DNA of 64,000 nucleotides from Macrocystis pyrifera (GCA_031763025.1 JASSKH010000005.1:7603570-7667569), one strand, 5' to 3'. Counted from the first letter of the stretch, positions 22,501 to 28,482 are shown. Numbers and translations are program-made. Notes: generated by a model from the sequence alone, not told the origin.

Positions 22501-23681
22501 CCTCACAACGCATGCATATGAACATCTTGAGGAACATCCAGATGAAGGCGTTAGACCCAATAAGTTCCTGTTGAGTATTAATGAGTATATATACCGACGA
22601 GGCAAAAAACAGCAAAAAATACAAAAACATGACCATACATACCGTGAAAAAATTATGTTCAACAAGAACACGTAAAAAAAGGGTAAAAAAACGATGAACA
22701 GACGGTCAACACTACAACTGCTAGAATGGACGCCGACCGCAACAAAAGGAATAACAAGTACACAAGAGGATCACTACCACTAATAACAGCAGCATTGTCA
22801 TAGAACAGCGCGCTAAATCGCCACTAAAAAAACGAACTGGGAAATGCAGCACGACAACTCAGGTTGTCTCATGCCCGCAGCCCGTTCGATACATACACTG
22901 CTGTACGTAGCCTTAAGTTGTGGCCGGACCAAAACAGAAAAAAAAAACACCACAAAAAAAAAAAAACACGTCAAGCAGTACACAAGCTCACGCTATTACA
23001 CTACTGTAGCTAAAGCCGGTCCTGCTGCGGCGGTCAAAGCAAAACAAAAGCCAAGGCATGAACAAAACACAACGAACCAACACCGAATCTTAACAACACG
23101 ACAGGCACGGTCAGTAAACATACGCAAAAAAATGACGTCGCACCGTATACTATCGTATGACTGCAGTCGAACCTGCTCTTGCAGCAGCTGCTACTACAAA
23201 CCGTCCCAAACCGAATAAAACAACTCGTATTATAAAACAAAAACCGACACAAGCCTGGTCCAACCCAACCCAAACCAACACGACACGAAAAAAAATGGTA
23301 CCCTCGTACAGGAAACAACGGCAACCACTCAAGAACAAAACCATTAAAAAAAAAAACTGTCTCACGTTGTCCCACGTCTGCAGCTGCAGCTGCTCCTGCT
23401 CCAGTTGCTGACGCCCCTCCGCCCCTCCGGCCGCCACCGGCAGGCTGTTGCTCCGCATCAGGTTGCTACCTGTCCTCATCAGACCTCCCGCCCACGACTT
23501 CCCCGCCGGCGGACGCCCGTTCCCCGCCCCACCCCCCGCCTCCATACCCGCCGATCCCGATCCCCCCGACCCTGCCGCCGTCCCCGATCCCCCCCCCCCC
23601 CCTTCCCGCCGCTGTCCCCGTTCCCCCCCCCCTTCCCGCCGCCGGCGCCGCCGGCGCTGCCAGTATGCTATGCTCTCCGTT
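1..23681 (-). CDS. PH-domain / NB-ARC NTPase gene, multi-exon, 3' part outside the window
   Basis: Gene-level entry for the exons listed separately. Sixteen minus-strand exons with acceptor AG and donor GT fit one reading frame when spliced in order, giving about 1,115 visible codons. Order of modules: Ser/Gly/Arg-rich region, short acidic segment, PH-like domain, acidic linker, helical region, proline-rich lead-in, NB-ARC P-loop, kinase-2. NB-ARC proteins (plant NLRs, APAF1, brown-algal NB-ARC-TPR proteins) are STAND ATPases used as signalling switches; PH domains commonly bind phosphoinositides or proteins. A membrane-sensing or membrane-recruited switch is therefore inferred, not shown. 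The ARC subdomains and C-terminal repeats lie past position 1. Two exons carry one-base homopolymer frameshifts. It could be two adjacent genes, but continuous phase across every junction argues for one. Confidence 0.7.
29..873. other. Intron: pyrimidine-rich tract and GATCT repeats
   Basis: No exon seen. It holds poly-C runs near 44-80, a CCTT tract around 145-178, and two GATCTG(TT) arrays (639-680 and 818-846). Confidence 0.6.
639..846. repeat. GATCT microsatellite, two blocks
   Basis: Two short arrays of GATCTGATCT/GATCTGTTCT units, each preceded by AACGGG. The repeated head suggests one duplicated block. Confidence 0.75.
874..1007 (-). CDS. NB-ARC exon with kinase-2 (Walker B) motif
   Basis: Exon bounded by acceptor ...ACTGACAG and donor GATAG|GTGGGT; 134 nt, in phase 0, out phase 2. 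About 44 residues; residues 36-44 (876-902) read LLVVDDLWD, a textbook kinase-2/Walker B motif of NB-ARC proteins: four hydrophobic residues, two acidic residues that hold Mg2+ and catalytic water, then the Trp two positions later that typifies NB-ARC over AAA+ ATPases. Upstream residues form an amphipathic helix (EGEVAAFLAAHLATRG) as expected before this strand. The exon follows the P-loop exon and the 2.4 kb exon in correct phase. The acceptor side also has a plus-strand GTAAGA, but no plausible plus-strand exon accompanies it. Confidence 0.85.
1603..1690 (+). repeat. E-family repeat, partial
   Basis: Matches the E-family core: TGCCGTTGTG, GAGGTTTGTGCAG, ATAGTGCAGATCCAACCCAGG, then ATAGATCATGCGG. 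The fullest copy is at 62,761-63,035. Confidence 0.6.
1841..2087 (+). repeat. C-family repeat, near full length
   Basis: Starts at GATCAATTCATTCGAAGCTGTCATC, passes through CGCTTGGTGCAAGC and CTCCGTCCCGGCAT, and ends GCATGACATGAGTAA followed by a run of C. The 3' C-run is present at nearly every copy of this family. Confidence 0.75.
2093..2258 (+). repeat. C-family repeat, 5'-truncated
   Basis: Directly abuts the tail of the previous copy. Begins at AACACCTCAC and ends at CATGAGATCGAGTACATC, with a short spacer before its C-run. Confidence 0.75.
2334..2484 (-). CDS. NB-ARC exon between P-loop and kinase-2
   Basis: Acceptor TATAAACAG, donor AAGCAG|GTGCGG; 151 nt, one base completing the previous Arg codon followed by 50 codons, out phase 0. 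It opens RDGIFWLPAG, matching the strand after the P-loop helix in NB-ARC and APAF1-type proteins (pattern F..G..W...G). A helix WLMEYLAVQL follows, then a flexible Ser/Gly/Lys-rich tail of about 18 residues. Phase joins perfectly to both neighbouring NB-ARC exons. An earlier donor (GCGG|GTCTAG) exists but would break the phase with the next exon. Confidence 0.8.
2998..3075 (+). repeat. C-family repeat, 3' part only
   Basis: Retains only the 3' portion: TTCTATGGTCATACGACGACGG, CATGCATGATATCGAGTAC. Confidence 0.65.
3113..3212 (+). repeat. D-subfamily repeat
   Basis: D copies share the layout of C but read CTCCGTCTCGAAAGGGATGCG, TGGTCAATGGTC, GCAACGAATGAGTAA, then C-rich. This one is immediately followed by a C copy, an arrangement also found near 57.1 kb. 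Confidence 0.65.
3215..3360 (+). repeat. C-family repeat, 5'-truncated
   Basis: Begins in the CGCTTCGCGCTTGGTG segment and ends CATGATATCGAGTAC plus C-rich tail. Its tail ends about 15 bases from the donor of the P-loop exon. Confidence 0.75.
3376..3512 (-). CDS. NB-ARC exon with P-loop (Walker A)
   Basis: Acceptor CGTGTTAG, donor CATTTCAG|GTGAGG; 137 nt, phase 0 in, phase 2 out. About 46 residues. Residues 22-29 (3426-3449) are GVTGVGKT, a Walker A/P-loop that binds nucleotide phosphates. It is preceded by a hydrophobic strand (PPMVITG) and followed by the helix VLAAAVARRSD typical of NB-ARC. The proline-rich lead-in is in the exon at 4.6-4.8 kb. Donor and acceptor phases agree with both flanking exons. 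A generic STAND or AAA+ identity is possible from this exon alone; the kinase-2 motif downstream decides for NB-ARC. Confidence 0.9.
4015..4157 (+). repeat. E-family repeat, decayed
   Basis: Contains CTATCTACAGATAGATCATCTAC, a TGCCGTTG segment and AGATCATACAGATC...CAGATCAGGAA, in family order. Confidence 0.5.
4240..4365 (+). repeat. 56 bp tandem duplication with poly-C leader
   Basis: GACTTATTTATAGGTAAAAACTTCGTAC occurs at 4255 and 4312, each copy following a C-rich run. Confidence 0.8.
4626..4816 (-). CDS. Exon leading into NB-ARC, frame broken in a G/C run
   Basis: Acceptor GATGCGCGCAG, donor GCGATGCAG|GTGATT; 191 nt. It opens in phase 0 with DMSALLWRAHDMLY, an amphipathic helix, then RVDANAGRRG. 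After nine consecutive C on the coding strand (4703-4711) the frame meets TAG. One extra base in that run restores an open frame through LPPHHLPR and LAMQ to a phase-0 donor, joining directly to the P-loop exon. The restored stretch matches the Pro-rich LP..R lead-in commonly seen just before NB-ARC P-loops. The break is therefore most likely a homopolymer length error; a genuine null allele remains possible. Confidence 0.7.
4975..5066 (+). repeat. C-family repeat, 3' part
   Basis: Retains ATCGTGATAAGACTACGGCCATGCATGAT and a C-rich end. Confidence 0.55.
5346..5608 (+). repeat. C-family repeat, full length
   Basis: Good reference copy, about 260 bp: 5' GGAAGTGGCCACACCAGAAA, middle CGCTTGGTGCAAGCAATG, then GTGCTCCGTCCCGGCATTG and GGGTCTATGGTCATACGAC, 3' GCATGATAATGAGTACAC plus C-run. 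No tRNA-type A/B box, long ORF or terminal inverted repeat was found. Confidence 0.8.
6000..6227 (-). CDS. Exon upstream of NB-ARC, mixed helical segment
   Basis: Acceptor GGGTTTCCAG, donor ATTGAG|GTGGGG; 228 nt, exactly 76 codons, phase 0 both sides. Begins ELSRRIATAARAP, continues IVVGDVFQDEAAGEVQLRYM, and ends with a helix EKLRTLGELLAPF and GITPLTIE. The composition is soluble and mixed helix/strand. No family was recognised. The next exon (4.7 kb) continues in frame into the NB-ARC lead-in. Confidence 0.8.
6826..8010 (+). repeat. Diverged ~170-200 bp direct repeats
   Basis: Units near 6826-7001 and 7025-7190 align along their length: GAAACAAGC, ACACAGCGG, CCGGGCTCGAGCGT, CGAGTACGAG and CGCTCTG recur in order. 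A third unit (about 7505-7660) and a fainter fourth (about 7890-8000) keep the CGAG/TACGAG core. Confidence 0.6.
8315..8420 (+). mobile_element. MITE-A copy 1
   Basis: Family description: about 108 bp, ends in TATTACGGGGGACCATAGTA / mirror TACTATGGTCCCCCGTAATA. After the terminal repeat it reads AAATAGGACCAAATATT, an AT-rich centre, then GTGTACCGTAGGTCC before the mirror repeat. It has no coding capacity, so it is a non-autonomous inverted-repeat element. In this copy the last TIR reads GTAAATAG. Confidence 0.85.
8984..9109 (-). CDS. Exon of helical region before NB-ARC
   Basis: Acceptor TCGCATCAG, donor CTCAAG|GTAGGA; 126 nt, 42 codons, phase 0 on both sides. It runs from IIEGTQLLEDHGG to the amphipathic helix RLVVRMVRGLLERDGERLK. 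Its phase matches exons at 11.3 and 6.0 kb. No family was recognised; it looks like part of an all-helical bundle. Confidence 0.82.
10675..10781 (+). mobile_element. MITE-A copy 2
   Basis: Intact ends; the second TIR has drifted (ACTATGGACCTCCGTAAT). Confidence 0.85.
10800..11346 (-). repeat. Tandem decayed copies of the 3' end of the adjacent exon
   Basis: The plus-strand string ACCgcagcctttACCCTctcc...GGCAGCGG, covering the last codons and donor of the exon at 11,347, recurs in degraded form near 10,871, 10,960, 11,055, 11,137 and 11,227 at roughly 90 bp spacing. Each copy is coupled to a GGTCGGTCGGT block. Several keep a GT at the donor position. Confidence 0.7.
11347..11448 (-). CDS. Exon of helical region
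   Basis: Acceptor GGCTTTCAG, donor GCTGCG|GTAAGC; 102 nt, 34 codons, phase 0 on both sides. It reads GGFTELISTAEKAWTAISK, then PPDAAAVERVKAA, two helices joined by a short Pro-containing turn. Its 3' end is the source of the decayed tandem copies downstream. No family was recognised. Confidence 0.82.
11449..12050. other. Intron, purine-rich low complexity
   Basis: Dominated by G/A-rich sequence on the plus strand (18-base G-run at 11,485). No exon seen; the long pyrimidine-coded ORFs here are low complexity. Confidence 0.55.
12051..12161 (-). CDS. Exon of helical region
   Basis: Acceptor GCGTGGACAG, donor TACGTG|GTATGG; 111 nt, 37 codons. The frame required by the next exon (phase 0) gives GRLGKQYGSGLPSLLACL, then KGLRRAGTALIERHFFCYV, two strong helices. 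A second open frame exists here but would not join to the next exon. Confidence 0.78.
12162..12649. other. Intron, C-rich low complexity
   Basis: Pro/Ser-coding pyrimidine tracts and a CCCT array (12,552-12,584) only. Confidence 0.5.
12650..12824 (-). CDS. Exon of helical region, 3' boundary uncertain
   Basis: Acceptor CCGTACAG; one base completes the previous Arg codon, then NALKRATNCEKGFTASRSAL follows, a helix, and a Gly/Ala/Pro-rich linker. The phase-0 donor needed by the next exon could be TTGGGG|GTGGCG at 12,650 (used here) or GCTGCGG|GTGCCG further upstream. A third option is GACGAC-like AGCGAC|GTACCC, which would fit only if the 7-base C-run at 12,691-12,697 is one base short, as in other exons of this gene. 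The 5' part is well supported, the 3' end is not. Confidence 0.6.
12825..13407. other. Intron with GGGTATACGG minisatellite
   Basis: Degenerate units of GGGTA(T/C)ACGGTGG fill 12,833-12,955 on the plus strand; A-rich beyond. Confidence 0.6.
13408..13541 (-). CDS. Exon joining acidic linker to helical region
   Basis: Acceptor GGTGGCAG, donor CAGCTCAG|GTACAC; 134 nt, phase 0 in, phase 2 out. An acidic stretch VPENEGLDSDTSDS is followed by LPEFLSNPDVRFEVSN and a helix RAALRAVLDQLR that continues into the next exon in correct phase. Confidence 0.82.
13542..14761. other. Intron: A-rich tracts and MITE-B
   Basis: A near-duplicate CCAATCAAAACGACAGG occurs at 13,623 and 13,664. Several A-runs follow, then a MITE-B copy. 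No exon seen. Confidence 0.55.
14402..14506 (+). mobile_element. MITE-B copy 1
   Basis: Family description: about 97 bp palindromic element with ends AACCCCTTTTAGTACCGCAG and the mirror. Inside are TCCCGTTTTGGGGACAAAC, a short centre AATTCCAAGTGA, and TTTGTCCCCAAAACGGGACT. It has no coding capacity. This copy has drifted at both ends. Confidence 0.75.
14762..15665 (-). CDS. Large acidic / low-complexity linker exon, frame broken in a poly-G run
   Basis: Acceptor GTGTGCGCGCAG, donor GTTTCAG|GTGCAT; 904 nt. Incoming phase selects the frame SGRRGSRDGEQGG, SDEWSDSESLEDSDD, followed by about 30 Asp codons from a GAT/GAC array (15,423-15,540). After a 10-base G-run on the coding strand (15,394-15,403) this frame becomes Arg-rich and stops at 15,166. 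One extra base in the run instead gives SPEKKVKPSSAPPPFRPVAE and an open frame to RPKGGRKSVQFQ at a phase-0 donor that fits the next exon. The middle holds Ala/Gly-rich stretches. Probably a disordered acidic-to-basic linker. Confidence 0.68.
15423..15510 (-). repeat. GAT/GAC trinucleotide repeat coding poly-Asp
   Basis: ATC/CAT-type microsatellite on the plus strand, read as Asp codons in the frame supported by splicing phase. The other frames give Met/Thr or stops. Confidence 0.8.
15666..15996. other. Intron
   Basis: A TATATATATATA run lies near 15,731 and a 10-base C-run near 15,895. No exon seen. Confidence 0.5.
15997..16217 (-). CDS. Linker exon after the PH-like domain
   Basis: Acceptor GGCGCTCCAG, donor ACGGTG|GTAAGC; 221 nt. 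One base completes a Ser codon with the previous exon, then KRKGLFKRSQSYNDASR follows, an acidic patch DDADDDDDQEDFLDDL, and a basic end RGRKFLMRISTR. Ser residues in a basic context (KRSQS) look like kinase targets, which is inference. Phases match on both sides. Confidence 0.8.
16693..16752 (+). repeat. D-subfamily repeat interrupted by MITE-A
   Basis: Reads CTCCGTCTCGAAAGGGATGCGTGG, AACGAACGAATGA, then switches at once to the MITE-A terminus. Confidence 0.65.
16753..16861 (+). mobile_element. MITE-A copy 3
   Basis: Both TIRs are recognisable; the second has expanded into a 10-base C-run (TATGCCCCCCCCCCGTAAT). Confidence 0.8.
16991..17193 (-). CDS. PH-like domain, C-terminal half
   Basis: Acceptor GTGTACTACAG, donor ATGAAGAG|GTAAGA; 203 nt, phase 0 in, phase 2 out. 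Strands ERSLSLSLGSKGLHLTLADR precede the helix ATKEFLWEHLRKM, which carries the Trp near the end of the C-terminal helix that is the most conserved position of PH domains. A charged helix (EQAREQAKATR) and ASSIDAISNVQDMK follow. The preceding exon supplies the N-terminal strands in phase. Which lipid or protein it binds cannot be told. Confidence 0.8.
17288..17366 (-). repeat. D-subfamily repeat
   Basis: Minus orientation: CTCCGTCTCGAAGGAGATGCG, then CAACGGTCAAACAACTTAAG; its G-run (17,290-17,300) is the poly-C tail of the minus copy. Confidence 0.55.
17371..17465 (-). repeat. C-family repeat, 3' half
   Basis: Minus orientation, abutting the D copy: GTGAAAAACTCGACGTGCTC, GCATTGTAGAGATGCGAGGG, CATGCATGACAATTGAGTA. 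Confidence 0.65.
17504..17604 (-). repeat. D-subfamily repeat between two G-runs
   Basis: Core GTGCTCCGTCTCGAAAGGCATGCG read on minus; ends GCATGCAACAAATGAGTAC and poly-C (G-run 17,504-17,514 on plus). Confidence 0.65.
18266..18409 (-). CDS. PH-like domain, N-terminal half
   Basis: Acceptor TTTTTTTTCAG, donor ACGGCG|GTGAGT (near consensus); 144 nt, 48 codons, phase 0 on both sides. VKVRKRSMAGKTEIRRLFV and GDTIELVNPEK form two to three predicted strands, then SKIFPLSELTA leads into the next exon. Together they follow the PH pattern of strands, basic loops and a terminal helix with Trp. Alone, the segment FVRGD..ELVNP also recalls Sm-like folds, but the following exon favours PH. Confidence 0.8.
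18494..18607 (-). mobile_element. MITE-A copy 4
   Basis: Minus orientation; left TIR drifted (ATTACGGGTGTCCATTCTTA). Confidence 0.8.
18638..18662 (+). repeat. CAG microsatellite
   Basis: About eight AGC/CAG units. Confidence 0.8.
18712..19020. repeat. TATCACACGTGTGATA palindromic array
   Basis: Irregular units of about 27-30 bp built on TTATCACACGTGTGATAAGA with AACACGTT spacers. The array includes one GTTAGGGTTAGGG insert at 18,781. Confidence 0.85.
19068..19095 (+). repeat. 28-base G homopolymer
   Basis: Uninterrupted G-run after AAACCAC; strand slippage and length error are likely here. Confidence 0.9.
19459..19519 (+). repeat. CAG microsatellite (~20 units)
   Basis: Uninterrupted GCA/CAG array abutting the left end of the 411 bp palindrome. 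Confidence 0.9.
19521..19931. mobile_element. 411 bp near-perfect palindrome (foldback element)
   Basis: Arms start AACACTGGATTTTATAGCTT at the left and end with its exact complement at the right. The pairing continues almost to the centre, where GATAAGATCGAACGAGTA pairs with the TACTGGTTCGATTTTATTC segment, leaving about 30 unpaired bases around 19,715-19,745. No ORF of note is present. Most likely a foldback MITE; a hairpin RNA locus is an alternative. Confidence 0.88.
20803..20880 (-). repeat. C-family repeat, 3' end, beside a splice donor
   Basis: On minus: ACTACGGCCATGCATGAGATCGAGTAC, then ATCGAGTAC again, then poly-C (G-run 20,803-20,818 on plus). The repeat edge lies about 35 bases from the donor of the next exon. 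Confidence 0.7.
20916..20987 (-). CDS. Short acidic exon before the PH-like domain
   Basis: Acceptor CCCGTACAG, donor GAGGG|GTGAGT (consensus); 72 nt, 24 codons, phase 0 on both sides. It reads NFSIAPGVEEEMEPEPY, then PPNLERG. Acidic and Pro-rich, probably a flexible segment. It is supported by splice signals and phase rather than homology. Confidence 0.7.
21655..21916 (+). repeat. Telomere-like GGGTAGGG/GGGTTGGGG array
   Basis: Degenerate G3-4(T/TA) units over about 260 bp without a fixed long period; resembles an interstitial telomeric-type or G-rich minisatellite. Confidence 0.75.
22381..22479 (+). mobile_element. MITE-B copy 2
   Basis: Nearly intact copy: AACCCCTTTTAGTACCGCAG at left, CTGCGGTACTAAAAGAGTTAA at right. 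Confidence 0.88.
23366..23681 (-). CDS. Ser/Gly/Arg-rich exon, most upstream clear exon of the cluster
   Basis: Donor GACAAC|GTGAGA with phase 0 matching the next exon; proposed acceptor GTTACCAG, 316 nt. The C-terminal part is plausible coding sequence: AGKSWAGGLMRTGSNLMRSN, SLPVAAGG, then a Gln/Leu helix QQLEQEQLQLQTWDN. The N-terminal part is Arg- and Gly-rich and crosses C-runs of 14 and 8 bases, so its frame and acceptor are uncertain. The proposed incoming phase (2) equals the outgoing phase of the exon at 52.5 kb. Confidence 0.65.
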
Positions 23682-24077
23682 CTGGTAACTCGAAGACGAA
23701 GGCGCTGGCTCGGCCCTGGGTTGTGTTGCGTTGTGTTGAAGGCAGGCGGAAGAGTATGGGTGGGGGAAAAAGGGAGAAGAACAGGGAAGGGCGGGGGGGG
23801 GGGGAGGAGGAGAAGGAGGAGGAGGAGGAGGAGGGGCAAGAGGAAGACAAATAAGTGGTGGAGCGCGGGAACGTTGTGATTTCGTGTCTCATTGAAACAC
23901 GAGCCGCAGCGGAGGCAACACGGTGCAAAGTCACATAAACAGCAGTGGTGCCGATAGGCATCAACAGCGGTATATACCCGTACGGCACAACGGGAACGAA
24001 TATATACGAGGCAAGATGCGACTGAGACGAAAGAGACACGGAACGAAAAGAAGAAGGCACCTCAAAGGGGGCTACTG

Positions 24078-24078
<1 letters not shown>

Positions 24079-24112
<34 letters not shown>

Positions 24113-24118
24113 ACCGCT
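24079..24118 (+). repeat. CTG microsatellite
   Basis: About twelve TGC units. Confidence 0.85.
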
Positions 24119-24529
24119 GCACACCAAAGCTAGACACACGGCGGAACCGCGAAAATATACCAGTATGTCCGTAAATATAATACACGTTTGGTATTCATGT
24201 TTAAGAATCCAACGGCGCTTACATATTCCGGTCATATACCATCACCACACAACTCTGCCAAAACCAGACGCGTGAAGACGCGAACAACTCATTACTGCTG
24301 TGCTACCGAAAACTAACTGGGAGTACTACTCGGAGTACTCCAGTACTATTTCCTATTTCTGGTAGTGTTGTACCTTCGATTTGTTCTATTAATATACCTG
24401 GTACCCATGTATCATGTTTTTTTTGTACAAGCCAGTATTCTCATTTTTTTTCATTCTTGTCTGTTTCTTTCATCTCTCAGGTGTACTCGCACCCCGGTCA
24501 CGTGCGGATCACACAACAAGGCACACCAT

Positions 24530-24628
24530 ATCAATGCCCGCCTGGTCGGTGAATACGTGCTCCGTCCCGGCATCGTAGGGATGCGAGGGTCTACAGCTAT
24601 CCGACTACGGTCATGCATGACAATGAGG

Positions 24629-24670
<42 letters not shown>
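24530..24670 (+). repeat. C-family repeat with 41-base poly-C tail
   Basis: Begins GCCTGGTCGGTGAATACGTG, ends CATGCATGACAATGAGGA, then an uninterrupted C-run from 24,630 to 24,670, the longest tail in the window. Confidence 0.85.
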
Positions 24671-24672
<2 letters not shown>

Positions 24673-25739
24673 CATGTACGCCAACTAAATACATCGCGTA
24701 AAATGAACAACCCTTGTCGTTCCTTCCTTGCACCACTACTTACTGCTGCAGCTGGTAATGAAAGTTCCCGCCAAGCGGGACGGGCCTCTTACTAATAGTA
24801 GCATACGAATAGCCCATGAAATGCTCCACCCTACAAGAAATCGCAGGATAGTGCTCGCTTGGCTCCCCCAAACGATACCAGTATACTGGTATGAAACTGG
24901 TGTACCGGCAACACGTTAAATGACACGCACCGATCTGATTGTGCGTGTGGTGAAACTCCCAACCTTGCGGCTGAGCCTTTTCGGCGCGGTACTTTCGAAC
25001 GGCACCTCAATCTCTGATGCAGCATACAAAAGGATGCGTGCGGGATTCGCCTACCTCGTTCCATCACTGCCAAATATGATCCCACGCTAAATTCAAGAAA
25101 GTTGTCCTGGGCGCAGCTTTTTTTTGCCTCGACACGGACGTCACCACATACCAGGTACCATATAGCACAGTACCATCCGAGAAAAATGGTCAATAGGTGT
25201 TTTCAACACTAACCGGTAGCAACCAATCACTGGGGACCTGGTAGTGTGTCCACATACTAACATCATGTGAGTACCAGTACCCTCTCAGTAGTGAGTTACC
25301 TGGTATTTACGTACACTCACGTACATCTCATCTATGGAAAGCTTGGGTATAACGAAAGGCCACGTCGTACCGTGCTGTTGGTATGTAGGGTGTGTGCTGC
25401 TTCCTACCGTGCGACCAAAGGAGGCTTGTGCGCGTCTGTCACGCACTTTTTTTTTTTCAAGTAGGAGGAAGAATCAGGGGCGGCCCTGGGCCTGCTGGGG
25501 GTCGTTGAGAGTAAAGGAACAGTTTCACATCGAACAAAAAAACACCCAGCACCACCACCAACAACATATATTTTCATTTCCATCAACAGCACAGACTTTT
25601 GACCCGAGTGAATCATGCATACATCAATTACACCGGCACTAGGAATCTGAATCACCACGCGCCCTCGTGCCTGGTATTGCCCACTGGACAACGGGGGTCA
25701 TGGTGTAAAAAGAGAGGGGTGTATCAGCTTTTCATGTTT

Positions 25740-25850
25740 CTTAACCCTTCCATTAATACTGCTGTAGTACCGCACTGCCTGTACATACACGTACCATGTC
25801 TGTCTAATTCCAAGTACTTTATCCACGACACGGCAGTGCAGCCAGCGCTA
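25740..25850 (+). mobile_element. MITE-B remnant
   Basis: TTAACCCTTCCATTAATACTGC at left; TAATTCCAAGTACTTTATCC and a degraded right end. Confidence 0.4.
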
Positions 25851-27126
25851 AAGGCGGAACTGAAAAAAAAAAGAAGCATCCCATACTAATCCCAAGTAGT
25901 TTATCCCCCCAGGAGGTGGGTGTAGGTCTGAAGGGGTTGCACCCGAAGGGGCATTATATACCAGTACACAACACCAGCAGGTATGTAGAATTTTGGTCAT
26001 GGCTGTGCCAAAACCATTTGACCTCTCTTGGAACCTTTCAGGACTGCCCTCCCGTTCCGAGGACACTTGGGGCAAAAACCATTCGGAAGTAAGAGCTAGA
26101 AAACATGCTTCTGTGTAGCGCAGCACTCAACGGGTTTACAAACTTTTTAGCGTTGCACAGCAGTACAGAAACCTCCTTTTGACTCTGATCTCGATTGTTT
26201 CAGCCGCATAAAAGGGGAGTGCAGTCTTCAAGGGGATCAACAAGTACTTCTCTTTAACCGACACCAGGTACCTCTTAAACCGTCACCCCCCCCCCCCCCC
26301 CACCCCCCACCGTGTATCGGCTATAATACCTGGCACGACACATGCTATATATATACTACAGTACGTACATCTTGCAATCCTTTTGAACTGCACCCCCTTC
26401 TTGATTGTTAAAATACCTGGTATCTCAGACTTGGATAACTTTTGCAGCGTGATAAAATAGTCAACAGGGTACATCATCTACCGCAGCACAACCACACATT
26501 ATTCGGTGGTTGTGGCGGTGGTGGGGTGGTTGCTGTTGTTCTTGTTCTTGTTCTTGTTCTCGCGTTAACTCATCGCCACAATGCAGTCAGTGGTCACAGG
26601 TAGTGGTGGGGTAGTGGTCATGGTGGGATGTTGGCGCTTGTGGTTCGTAGTTTGCCAATCCTGCGTTACTTCCTGGTGCTACAAACCCCTTCCGCTCGCC
26701 ACTCTCCGAACAAAATCTCTGAAGCTACGTACACACCACAGGGACAATAAAGACAAACAAACAAACAAACAAACAAACAAACAAACCCCTTCCGCTCGCG
26801 TCCGTTGGACGGGCCAGTCAGTCGGTCTGTCTGCCGCCTCAGCCTTTTTTCGTGCCTGCCTGCCTGCCTCTCTCGCCTTATTTATGTTGCTGTTGCAGAC
26901 CGCCAGGAACCGCAAAACCAAAACGAAACAGACAATACAAAACATGCAAAATACACCCGCTTTGCGTGTGGTACCATGCCTTGGTGTGCCACGTGACAGC
27001 AGTAGTAGAGGTGATTGGACTTAGACTGCTACCGGTAGCACATAGTTGGATGGAAAAGTAACCCAACTCACTGACTAATTAATAATCATTACTCGTACCA
27101 CAATTTTACGATTATTCCAAAAAAAG

Positions 27127-27225
27127 TATACCACTCTTCTTTGTCCCTGAATAGAAGGACCTTCTTTACACTAATATTCGAACAAAACGTTGCTTACATT
27201 CAGGGACAGAGTGGTATAATACCGT
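27127..27225. mobile_element. Inverted-repeat element, TIR TATACCACTCT..TGTCCCTGAAT
   Basis: GTATACCACTCTTCTTTGTC and CCTGAAT at left mirror ATTCAGGGACAGAGTGGTATA at right, 45-base AT-rich centre. Weaker relatives are visible near 4330-4430 and 38,130-38,278. Confidence 0.65.
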
Positions 27226-27317
27226 AAATAGTGTTGAGTTCGCACAAAGGGATGTGATCGATATTTCAGCGCTCGATTTTTTTTTTTCCTCATTTGACAA
27301 CGGAAAAGGAGTGCTCA

Positions 27318-27416
27318 CGGAAGTAAAGCTGTGCTGCCACCCTGGGCGTGATTATAAGGATCGCTTGTTTTTCATATTAATGTACAAACGATCCTTATAT
27401 TTCCGCCCAGAGCACT
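27318..27416. mobile_element. Inverted-repeat element, TIR CTGGGCGG..ATAAGGATCG
   Basis: CACCCTGGGCGTGATTATAAGGATCG at left pairs with CGATCCTTATATTTCCGCCCAGAG at right around TTAATG. Confidence 0.65.
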
Positions 27417-27920
27417 ACGTAATAAAGTCGAAAACCGTGTTTTGATTGGGTTTTAGAGTTTTGAGTCCGCTGTCCGATCAAGACTCAACATGTATAATTA
27501 GTATTTAATAATAGCTATGCTTCGTACGTATAGGACCAGGTACGTCGTCGTACGAGTACGTACGGCATCCTGGTATACGCGTTGTCCGACGAACTTCGAA
27601 CGTACCTGATTTCCTTTGTTTTCATTGGCCGCCCTGTGAACATTTTTCGGGAGGCTCTCTCTCGACCAGATGCTGCGGTAGATATTTCTCATGAACGCAC
27701 CTTTTCGGTGTTTTGGCAGAGCCGTTCTCAAGGGGGGGAAAAAACAAAAAACGAGCGCACCCCTGTGTGCGAACTCAAAAAAAGAAAAGAAAAAAAAAAG
27801 AGAGGCACGTCGTCGAGCCACGAACAAGCTAAACCGAACAGAATAGACACCACCACCATGTCCCGTAACATAGGGACCACTTCGATACAAATATTCGATA
27901 CAAACGGTTCTTCTATACCA

Positions 27921-28032
27921 GTACGGGGGGACCATTAGTAAATAGGACCTACGGTACACAGAAAAAAACTAACATATTCATTTTTTTTTTTACCAACAAT
28001 ACTTGGTCCTGTTTACTATGGTCCCCCGTAAT
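27921..28032 (-). mobile_element. MITE-A copy 5
   Basis: First of a three-copy cluster, in opposite orientation to the next; preceded by ACAAACGGTTCTTCTATAC. Confidence 0.85.
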
Positions 28033-28063
28033 AATAATTCAACACAAACGGTCCTTCCATACT

Positions 28064-28170
28064 ACTACGGAGGACCATAGTAAATGGGACCAAATTTTGT
28101 TAGTAAAAATAGTAAAATATATAGGTTTTAGTGTGTAACGTAGGTCCTATTTACTATGGCCCCCCGTAAT
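28064..28170 (+). mobile_element. MITE-A copy 6
   Basis: Preceded by CACAAACGGTCCTTCCATAC, the same spacer found before copy 5; followed by it again (CACACGGTCCTTCTATTT). Confidence 0.85.
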
Positions 28171-28267
28171 AATAAGAAGTACATACACACGGTCCTTCTA
28201 TTTAGGGGCTTGCAAGAGTGGTGGATAACCAAGACGCGGAGCTCGGGGGCAAACAACAGCAGCAACT

Positions 28268-28388
28268 ATTACGGGGTACCACGGGGTACCATAGTAAATG
28301 GGACCAAATTTTGTTAGTACAAAAAGTAAAGTATATAGGTTTTGGTGTGCATCGCAGGTGCTATTTACTACTATGGCCCTCCGGAATA
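28268..28388 (+). mobile_element. MITE-A copy 7
   Basis: Left TIR carries an internal duplication (GGGGTACCACGGGGTACCAT), right TIR drifted (GGCCCTCCGGAATA). Confidence 0.8.
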
Positions 28389-28482
28389 GTACTGCTGTAG
28401 TAATATGTAAACTACCAGAACCCAACTATTGCCAGCTACAGCAGCAGTAGTACTATTATTAATAGTAGTAGTCAGCGACGTC

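Larger units (their letters stand above)
20988..23365. other. Intron: A-rich DNA, telomere-like array, MITE-B
   Basis: No exon seen. A-rich stretches dominate 21,060-21,520 and 22,920-23,360. Confidence 0.55.
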
